Source: Acidobacteriota bacterium (GTDB lineage: Bacteria > Acidobacteriota > Terriglobia > Acidiferrales > UBA7541). From it: DNA of 64,000 nt. Location: positions 16,939 through 80,938 of the forward strand of contig JAKASX010000005.1 in assembly GCA_021818865.1 (NCBI GenBank), written 5' to 3'. Positions 58,682 through 64,000 of this stretch are shown one piece after another. Under the pieces are notes generated by a model that was not told where the DNA came from, did not search any database, and was given only the letters and a program-made list of their open reading frames with translations. Made by a program: the position numbers and the translations under genes. Each line of letters begins with the position of its first letter. The first letter of the stretch is position 1.

Positions 58682-60049
58682 CTAGAATTCCTCGCCCGCG
58701 CCGCCCGCCCCCGATTCCGCCGCCGCTTCCTCGAATCGCGTAAACTTCTCGAAAAATACGAATTTCAGCCGGTCCGTCGGGCCGTTCCGCTGCTTGGCGA
58801 TGAGAATCTCCGCCACGCGCCGCTCTTCCTCCGGCAGCTCCGTCCGGTAGAAATTCGGCCTGTGAATGAAGACCACCACGTCGGCGTCCTGCTCGATCGC
58901 GCCCGATTCACGCAGGTCGGCCAGCTGCGGCCGCCGGTCTTCGCGTTCCGGCGCGCGCGTCAACTGGCTGAGCACCAGCACCGGAATCTGCAATTCCTTC
59001 GCCAGCCCCTTCAGCGCCCGAGAGATCGAGGACACTTCCTCGGTGCGGTTGCCGAACCGCCCGCGCGAGGAAATCAGCTGCAGGTAATCCACCACCAGCA
59101 GCGACAGCCCCTTGTCCCGCTTCAGCCGTCGCGCCTTCGCCCCGATTTCGAGCACCGTCGCCGACCCCGAATCGTCAATCCAGAGCGGCGCTTCGCTCAG
59201 TTCAGTCAGCGCCTGCGTCATCCGGCGCACGTCCTCCTGCCCCAAGCGCCCTGTGCGGAATCGGTGCATATCGAGCCGCGCAAACGACGCCAGAAGGCGC
59301 ATCAGTAGCGATTCCTTCGACATTTCCAGGCTGAAAATCGCCACCGGCTGCTGCTGCGCCATCGCCGCGTTTTCCGCGATGTTCAGGGCCAACGCCGTTT
59401 TCCCCATCGAGGGCCGCGCCGCCAAAATGATCAGCTCGGAGGGTTGCAAGCCGGAAGTCAACTGATCCAGCTGGTGGTAGCCAGTGGCAAGACCCGTCAA
59501 TTGCTGCCCACCGCTCAGCATCCGATCCAGCCGTTCGGAATTTCCACGTACGATCTCGCTCACGCTCACCAGGCCCGCGCGAATCCGGTCTTCAGCCAGT
59601 TGGAAAATCAGCGTCTCGGCCCGGTCCAGGATCTCCTCGGCTCCCTCTTCCGCTTCGAGCGCCTGCTGCTGGATCACCTCGGCTGCGTGGATCAGTCCGC
59701 GCAACAGCGATTTCTCCTTCACGATCCGCGCGTAGTGATCCACGTGCGTGATCCGGGGAACGCCGTCCACCAGTTGCGCCAGATACGCCGGCCCTCCCGC
59801 CGCTTCGAATTCCCCCGACCGTCCCAACTCTTCGGCCAGCGTCACCAGATCGATCGGCCGCTGCCGCTCGCCCAGCGCGATCATGTGCTGGTACAGCCGC
59901 CTGTGCTGGTCGAGGAAGAAATCCTCCGGCCGCAGCACCTCAACCGCCGCGTTCAGGCTGTGGTTGTCCAGCAGGATTGCGCCGAGCACGCTGCGTTCGG
60001 CGCTGGGATTGTGTGGAAGCGGGCGTTCGAGTTCGACGGAGGAGGCCAT
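58682..60049 (-). CDS. dnaB: Replicative DNA helicase DnaB
   Basis: A 455-residue helicase starting MASSVELERPLPHNPSAERS. N-terminal domain (VLGAILLDNHSLNAAVEVL), linker, then RecA-like core with Walker A ARPSMGKTALALN (about 205), Walker B LLVVDYLQLIS (about 320) and the DnaB motif SQLTRAPEREDRRPQLADLRESGAIEQDAD in the 365-395 region. It unwinds DNA at the replication fork. I took the ATG at 60049 rather than an extra 30 codons upstream because homologues start there. A 295-base gap separates it from rplI. Confidence 0.96.
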   Translation of the reverse strand: MASSVELERPLPHNPSAERSVLGAILLDNHSLNAAVEVLRPEDFFLDQHRRLYQHMIALGERQRPIDLVTLAEELGRSGEFEAAGGPAYLAQLVDGVPRITHVDHYARIVKEKSLLRGLIHAAEVIQQQALEAEEGAEEILDRAETLIFQLAEDRIRAGLVSVSEIVRGNSERLDRMLSGGQQLTGLATGYHQLDQLTSGLQPSELIILAARPSMGKTALALNIAENAAMAQQQPVAIFSLEMSKESLLMRLLASFARLDMHRFRTGRLGQEDVRRMTQALTELSEAPLWIDDSGSATVLEIGAKARRLKRDKGLSLLVVDYLQLISSRGRFGNRTEEVSSISRALKGLAKELQIPVLVLSQLTRAPEREDRRPQLADLRESGAIEQDADVVVFIHRPNFYRTELPEEERRVAEILIAKQRNGPTDRLKFVFFEKFTRFEEAAAESGAGGAGEEF

Positions 60050-60239
60050 GTTCGTATTCGCTTTATTTTCGCCTTGAAGGTTTCCCCGCGCAACGCATTT
60101 TTCGCCGCCCTTTGCGCCACGCGAACCGCCATTCTCCACGCCGAGCGAAATCGGTCAAACGCATGCCTGTGAATTTCCCCCGCTGCCTTCCACAGCCCCA
60201 AACCCCAACCGGAATGCGCACTGGAGAAATTACGGCGCC

Positions 60240-60266
60240 TGTGGAAAAGCATGCGGCGGTGGAAAA
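60240..60266. repeat. Two near-copies of TGTGGAAAA upstream of dnaB
   Basis: TGTGGAAAA at 60240-60248 and GGTGGAAAA at 60258-60266 are 18 bases apart. The first differs from a DnaA-box complement (TGTGGATAA) by one base. They lie 190-220 bases upstream of the dnaB start on the minus strand. Binding is only a suggestion. Confidence 0.25.
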
Positions 60267-60285
60267 CTATTCCGCTGAAACACAG

Positions 60286-60316
60286 CGCCCCATGCGCCGC
60301 GCGGGCGCATGGGGCG
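60286..60316 (-). terminator. Strong hairpin after rplI (terminator or RNA element)
   Basis: CGCCCCATGCGCC at 60286-60298 and GGCGCATGGGGCG at 60304-60316 form a perfect 13-bp GC-rich stem with a 5-base loop, starting 28 bases after the rplI stop. No T-run follows on the minus strand, so it may be a Rho-aided terminator, an RNA-processing site, or a partial barrier between the ribosomal genes and dnaB. Confidence 0.6.
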
Positions 60317-60344
60317 GAGGAAACTTCCGAATTCTCTCGTCGCG

Positions 60345-60860
60345 TTATTCGGCTGGAGCCAGTCCCGGCGCGGGTTCAGGCGCCGCCGGAGTAGCCGTTG
60401 CCGCGGCCGGTGGTTCGCCTTCGCGAGCCACCACCACCTTGATCGTCGCGGAAACGTTGTGGTGCAACTTGATCGCAACGTTGTATTCGCCGATCAGTTT
60501 GATTGGCTGCTCGAGCGCCACTTTCCGCTTGTCCACCTGGATACCCTGCGCTTCGAGCGCTTCGGCGATGTCGGCAGACGTCACCGACCCAAACAATTGA
60601 TCGTTCTGTCCCGCCTTACGCTGTAGCATGACCGAAGCCGCCGTCAGCAGGCCGGCCGTTTGTTCCGCAGCCGAATGCTCTTGCGCCTCGATTTTGGCCA
60701 GCCGCGTGCGAATCCGCTCGAGTTGTTTCAGATTGCCGGCCGTCGCCTGGAGCGCCAGTTTGCGCGGAAGCAGATAGTTGCGGGCATAACCCTCGGCCAC
60801 CTCGACGATCTGGCCGCGAGTGCCGAGCTTTTCGATATTTTCCTGCAGGATAATCTTCAT
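60345..60860 (-). CDS. rplI: Ribosomal protein bL9
   Basis: A 171-residue bL9: start MKIILQENIEKLGTRGQIVE, then VAEGYARNYLLPRKLALQAT, a long helix, and the C-terminal domain (LFGSVTSADIAEALEAQGI, VDKRKVALEQPIKLIGEYNV). It exceeds the usual 150 residues by an Ala/Pro-rich tail (about 150-171). I placed the start at the ATG at 60858-60860, although the open frame continues upstream into the preceding gene. It follows rpsR by 26 bases. Confidence 0.95.
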   Translation of the reverse strand: MKIILQENIEKLGTRGQIVEVAEGYARNYLLPRKLALQATAGNLKQLERIRTRLAKIEAQEHSAAEQTAGLLTAASVMLQRKAGQNDQLFGSVTSADIAEALEAQGIQVDKRKVALEQPIKLIGEYNVAIKLHHNVSATIKVVVAREGEPPAAATATPAAPEPAPGLAPAE

Positions 60861-60886
60861 CGGGTGATCCTCGATAATCCCTTGCG

Positions 60887-61201
60887 CTAGGCTCCCGCGG
60901 CGAACGGCAGCAGGGCGATATTGCGCGCGCGCTTGATCGCCACCTTCAACCAGCGCTGATGGCGGGCGCACGTGCCGGTGATGCGGCGGGGAATCACTTT
61001 GCCGCGATCCAGAATGAACGTCGCCAGCAGATCGGCGTTCTTGTAGTCGATGTAATCCACCTTGTCCACGCAGAATCGGCAAACCTTCCTCTTGCGCACG
61101 TACTGGCGCCGCGGCTTGCGCGGGCGGTCGCCGCCCGAACGTGGTCCGGAGCCGTGCGGCGCGTGGCCGGTGTGTTGCGGTCCTTGGGGAGTTGTCGTCA
61201 T
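60887..61201 (-). CDS. rpsR: Ribosomal protein bS18
   Basis: A 104-residue bS18 of the zinc-binding (C+) type: VCRFC supplies the first Cys pair and [20 protein letters not shown] the second Cys and His, with the core [17 protein letters not shown] and [11 protein letters not shown]. The first 35 residues are a Gly/Pro/Arg/His-rich extension not found in the standard 75-residue protein. It lies between rpsF and rplI, 21 bases after rpsF. Confidence 0.94.
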   Translation of the reverse strand: MTTTPQGPQHTGHAPHGSGPRSGGDRPRKPRRQYVRKRKVCRFCVDKVDYIDYKNADLLATFILDRGKVIPRRITGTCARHQRWLKVAIKRARNIALLPFAAGA

Positions 61202-61222
61202 CGGAATCTCCTTGAAACGGGC

Positions 61223-61618
61223 TTAGCCGGCGGCCGCGGCCGCTTCGCCGGCGGTCTTGTGCGGCCGTCGGGCCAGGCGGCGCTCGCGGCGCGCGCTCAG
61301 TTTGCGTTGGCGCTTCAGTTCCTCGTCAATGCGCACGGTCATGTACTTCAGCACCGGCTCGGAAACCTTCAGGCGGCGTTCGAGTTCCTTGATCATCTCG
61401 CCCTGGCGTCCGTAGATCGCCAGGAACACGAAGAAGCCTTCGCGGCTCTTGCCGATGCGATAGGCCAGCTTCTTCACGCCCCATTTCTCCACTTTCTCCA
61501 CGCGGCCCTGCTGCTCCTCGATCGTCTGCTGCAGCGTGGAAAGCACCTTGTCGATATCCGCCTCTGGCGTATCGGGCCGGCAAATGAAAATCAGCTCGTA
61601 AAAACGTTCTTCTGCCAT
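61223..61618 (-). CDS. rpsF: Ribosomal protein bS6
   Basis: A 131-residue bS6: YELIFICRPDTPEADIDKVL, VEKWGVKKLAYRIGKSREGFF and the ferredoxin-like fold ending near residue 100 (LKVSEPVLKYMTVRID). A basic and Ala-rich tail follows (RRERRLARRPHKTAGEAAAA). It is the usual first gene of the rpsF-rpsR-rplI group; pth ends 7 bases upstream of it. Confidence 0.95.
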   Translation of the reverse strand: MAEERFYELIFICRPDTPEADIDKVLSTLQQTIEEQQGRVEKVEKWGVKKLAYRIGKSREGFFVFLAIYGRQGEMIKELERRLKVSEPVLKYMTVRIDEELKRQRKLSARRERRLARRPHKTAGEAAAAAG

Positions 61619-61625
61619 CGTCTCC

Positions 61626-62243
61626 TCAATAGGCTCCGGGTTCGCCCCCGCCGGAGCGCGGTTCTCCAGCGAGCCCGTCGGCCCGCCGGTTAAAGCTACT
61701 CATTGCCGCCGCGACGCCCTTCTCGAGAATCATTTCGACCGCCTCGACGGCTCGGTCGATCCCCTCGGCGGCCACTTCCAGGTCCGCATCGCTCATCGGC
61801 TCCAGCACGTAATCCGCCAGGTCCATCCCCGCCGGCGCCGAGCCGATTCCCAGCCGCACGCGAACGAATTCGTCGGACTGGATCGCGCCGATGATCGATT
61901 TCAGTCCGTTGTGCCCGCCCGCCGATCCGCGCTCGCGTATCCGCAACGTACCCGGCGGCAGCGCCGCGTCGTCGGTCACAACGATCATGTCCGCCGGTTC
62001 CGCGTGCAGTCGGCCCAGCAGGTCCCGCACCGCGATTCCGCTCGCATTCATGAACGTGAGCGGTTTCACCAGCGCTACGTCCACTCCCGCCAACTGGCCC
62101 AGCCCCACCAGCGATTTCCCTTCCGGCCGCCGGACGCGAATGCTGCTCCGCTCGGACAGCCGGTCGATCACCAGAAAACCGAGGTTATGCGGCGTCCAAA
62201 CGTATTCCGGCCCCGGGTTGCCCAATCCCACGATCAGTCGCAT
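61626..62243 (-). CDS. pth: Peptidyl-tRNA hydrolase
   Basis: A 205-residue Pth: IVGLGNPGPEYVWTPHNLGF with the catalytic His at residue 20, VALVKPLTFMNASGIAV (Asn for tRNA positioning), and the core IVVTDDAALPPGTLRIRERGSAGGHNGLKSI (several motifs around residues 88-118), ending in a Gly/Arg-rich tail. It releases peptides from stalled peptidyl-tRNA. Sits directly after rplY (43-base gap). Confidence 0.95.
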   Translation of the reverse strand: MRLIVGLGNPGPEYVWTPHNLGFLVIDRLSERSSIRVRRPEGKSLVGLGQLAGVDVALVKPLTFMNASGIAVRDLLGRLHAEPADMIVVTDDAALPPGTLRIRERGSAGGHNGLKSIIGAIQSDEFVRVRLGIGSAPAGMDLADYVLEPMSDADLEVAAEGIDRAVEAVEMILEKGVAAAMSSFNRRADGLAGEPRSGGGEPGAY

Positions 62244-62286
62244 GGGCAGCTCGCGACCGCCGGCATCCGGCGGGCGAATCGAGGCC

Positions 62287-62967
62287 TCATTCGCCCTTGC
62301 CTTCGCCCTCTTCGCCTTCCTCGACTTCCTTCTTGCCCTTCTTGATGACTTCGGGCTCGGCCGGGGCTGCCGCTACGACGGCCGCGGCCGCTTCCGGCGC
62401 GGCGGCTTCTTCTTCCTTCGACGGCGCGATCACGTGCGCGATCACGCGCTGGGGATCGGTCAGCAGCCGCACCTTGGCCGGATCGAGTGGCAGATCGCCG
62501 GCGCGCAACTGCTTTCCGATGGTCAGTTCGCTCACGTCGAAATGAATTTCGTCCGGAATGTCGCCGGGCAAGCATTCGACTTCGATTTCGCGCGCCACGC
62601 GTTCGAATATGCCGCCTTGCACTTTCACGCCCTGCGGCTCGCCGAACGTATGCACGCGCACCCGCACGCGGATGAGCACGTCCATCGCCACCCGCTGCAG
62701 GTCCATATGCAACAGGTCTCCGCGCACCGGATCCAGCAGCCAGTCCTTCAGCATCGCCCGCGCCGGATCGCCGCCCTCCACGCGTACTTCATGGATGATG
62801 TTGTGTTCGGCCGTGCGCAGCACCTGCTGCGCCTCGCCGGCGTCGAGCGCCAGCGCTTCCGCGTTTCCGCCCCCACCGTAGAGCACCGCCGGCACGCGGC
62901 CCTCCCGGCGCAGCCGCCGGGCGGCGTTCTTGCCGCGTTCTTCGCGGCGTTTCGCTTCTATCAACAT
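62287..62967 (-). CDS. rplY: Ribosomal protein bL25, long CTC/TL5 form
   Basis: A 226-residue bL25 with the 5S rRNA-binding domain (MLIEAKRREERGKNAARRLR, VPAVLYGGGGNAEALAL, DLLHMDLQRV) and the second CTC-type domain (VRVHTFGEPQGVKVQGGIF, ECLPGDIPDEIHFDVSEL). An Ala/Glu/Lys-rich tail of about 50 residues follows. I used the ATG at 62967 where the family starts; GAGG lies just upstream. Between prs and pth, as is common. Confidence 0.93.
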   Translation of the reverse strand: MLIEAKRREERGKNAARRLRREGRVPAVLYGGGGNAEALALDAGEAQQVLRTAEHNIIHEVRVEGGDPARAMLKDWLLDPVRGDLLHMDLQRVAMDVLIRVRVRVHTFGEPQGVKVQGGIFERVAREIEVECLPGDIPDEIHFDVSELTIGKQLRAGDLPLDPAKVRLLTDPQRVIAHVIAPSKEEEAAAPEAAAAVVAAAPAEPEVIKKGKKEVEEGEEGEGKGE

Positions 62968-63021
62968 GACCTCGTTTCCTTTCCCTGGCCGCTCCGCCGG
63001 GCGGAGCGGCAACTCCGCGCG

Positions 63022-63966
63022 CTAGAGGAAGAGCGCGCTGATCGATGATTCCTCGTGAATCGAGCGGATTCCGCGCGCCAGCAGATCGGCCACGCTCAGC
63101 ACCTTGATCTTCCCGATTTTCGCCGCTTCCGGCCGCAGCGGAATCGAATCGGTCACCAGCAGCTCCTCGAGCGAGGAATGGCAGATCCGTTCCACCGCGC
63201 GGCCCGAAAGCACCGCGTGCGTGCACGCCGCGAAAACCCTCTCCGCGCCCTGCTCCCGCAGCGCGTCGGCCGTCTTCACCAGCGTTCCGGCCGTGTCCAC
63301 GATGTCGTCCACGATCAGCGCCGCTCGCCCTTCGATTTCGCCGATCAGATGCATCACTTCCGTCTGGTCCATCGCCACGCGCCGCTTGTCCACGATCGCC
63401 AGCGGCACGTCCAGTTTCTTCGCGAATCCCCGCGCCCGCTCCACGCCGCCCGCATCCGGCGATACCACCGTCAGGTTCGGCAAGTCCTTCTGCCGGAAAT
63501 GCTCCACCAGCACGGGCGAAGCGAACAGGTGATCCACCGGAACGTTGAAATATCCCTGAATCTGCGGCGCGTGCAGGTCCAGCAGCAACGCTCGGCTCGC
63601 TCCCGCCGTTTCCAGCAGGTCGGCAACCAGCTTCGCCGAAATCGGCACCCGCGGCTTGTCCTTCCGGTCCTGCCGCGCGTATCCGTAATAGGGAACCACC
63701 GCAGTGATCCGCCGCGCCGACGCCCGCTTGAACGCGTCGATCATGAGCAGCAATTCCATCAAGTGAAAATCCACCGGCTGCGAGCACGGCTGCACCACGA
63801 AGACGTCCGTGCCGCGAACGTTCTCCAGAATCTGGATATAGCACTCGCCGTCGGAAAACGTGCTCAATTCCACCTGGCCCACCGGCGTACCGAGGATTGC
63901 ACAGATCTCCTCGGTGAGCCGCGGGTTCGCGCGCCCACTGAAAATTTTCAATTTATCTACGGCCAA
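63022..63966 (-). CDS. prs: Ribose-phosphate pyrophosphokinase
   Basis: A 314-residue PRPP synthase: KIFSGRANPRLTEEICAIL, the flexible-loop YYGYARQDRKDKPRVPIS region (about 95), HAPQIQGYFNVPVDHLFA (about 128), and the PRPP-binding loop LIVDDIVDTAGTLVKTADAL (about 215). It makes PRPP for nucleotide and amino-acid synthesis. The start is a TTG at 63966 with AGGA upstream. Full family length (about 315). Confidence 0.96.
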   Translation of the reverse strand: MAVDKLKIFSGRANPRLTEEICAILGTPVGQVELSTFSDGECYIQILENVRGTDVFVVQPCSQPVDFHLMELLLMIDAFKRASARRITAVVPYYGYARQDRKDKPRVPISAKLVADLLETAGASRALLLDLHAPQIQGYFNVPVDHLFASPVLVEHFRQKDLPNLTVVSPDAGGVERARGFAKKLDVPLAIVDKRRVAMDQTEVMHLIGEIEGRAALIVDDIVDTAGTLVKTADALREQGAERVFAACTHAVLSGRAVERICHSSLEELLVTDSIPLRPEAAKIGKIKVLSVADLLARGIRSIHEESSISALFL

Positions 63967-64000
63967 GGGTATTTCCTCAGGCCTCGCCCCGTCACCTCCC
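63967..64000. other. Upstream flank of prs, window edge
   Basis: 34 bases before the prs start; they contain its ribosome site (GAGGAAA on the minus strand). The upstream gene is outside the window. Confidence 0.6.

Noticed and set aside
60188..60266. Replication origin suggested by TTCCACA and TGTGGAAAA motifs near dnaB
   Set aside because: Only one motif is close to a DnaA box, there is no AT-rich unwinding region and no dnaA or dnaN neighbour.
1..64000. tRNA, rRNA, CRISPR array, or ops/JUMPstart element
   Set aside because: None was recognisable on either strand when reading for conserved arms, repeats or GGCGGTAG.

Overview
This window is a GC-rich bacterial chromosome segment carrying a large extracellular polysaccharide (EPS) region next to a housekeeping operon. 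The gene order prs, rplY (CTC form), pth, rpsF, rpsR, rplI, dnaB, then a PIN/TRAM membrane protein, together with a complete XrtA/PEP-CTERM EPS locus, suggests a soil-type Acidobacteriota or a similar Gram-negative. This assignment is inferred from gene content and order; no marker was compared with a database. No tRNA, rRNA or CRISPR array was seen.

Layout. (1) 1-726: the right end of an IS66-type element with a frameshifted transposase; it marks the left edge. (2) 1090-22169, all minus strand: a first polysaccharide cluster. It holds many glycosyltransferases, an ABC exporter (wzm/wzt type, the Wzt subunit with a C-terminal glycan-binding domain), and a deoxysugar module (CDP-glucose synthase, two SDR enzymes, a C-methyltransferase, an RmlC-like 3,5-epimerase, a COG4310/DUF4910 protein). 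It also has a hexapeptide acyltransferase and a NodB deacetylase. A 73-codon remnant of a lost glycosyltransferase still sits in the translational chain. (3) 22530-27022, plus strand: PAP2 phosphatase, the XrtA-type FemAB protein, and a modular TIG-repeat lipoprotein. (4) 27100-49066, minus strand: about 18 tightly packed or overlapping genes that look like one 22-kb EPS operon. Read in transcription order it runs: AAA+ regulator, Wza-like EpsE, outer-membrane protein, Wzz-like EpsF, ExeA-like ATPase, CpsD-like kinase EpsG, initiating sugar transferase EpsB, O-antigen ligase/polymerase, DegT aminotransferase, then glycosyltransferases and modification enzymes, ending with UDP-GlcNAc 2-epimerase. 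(5) 49421-56261, plus strand, divergent: exosortase xrtA, epsI, the giant TPR lipoprotein prsT, two PEP-CTERM substrates and the XrtA-type polysaccharide deacetylase. (6) 56469-57209: two small genes of unknown function. (7) 57308-63966, minus strand: PIN/TRAM protein, dnaB, rplI, rpsR, rpsF, pth, rplY, prs.

How they work together. EpsB starts a lipid-linked glycan, the glycosyltransferases extend it, the Wzy/ligase-like protein polymerises it, EpsF/EpsG/ATPase set its length, and EpsE plus the outer-membrane protein export it. XrtA cleaves and anchors PEP-CTERM proteins that accompany the EPS. Three sites upstream of xrtA, prsT and the first PEP-CTERM gene match the sigma-54 -24/-12 consensus (10, 11 and 9 of 12 positions), suggesting a small RpoN regulon for the sorting branch. 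The only sigma-54-activator-like protein here lacks the GAFTGA loop that contacts sigma-54, so the true activator is probably encoded elsewhere. No Wzx flippase is present in the window.

Most promising oddities: the sigma-54 site set paired with a GAFTGA-less AAA+ regulator; an in-frame fusion of two complete GT-B glycosyltransferases; the translationally coupled glycosyltransferase remnant; and a perfect 13-bp hairpin between rplI and dnaB.
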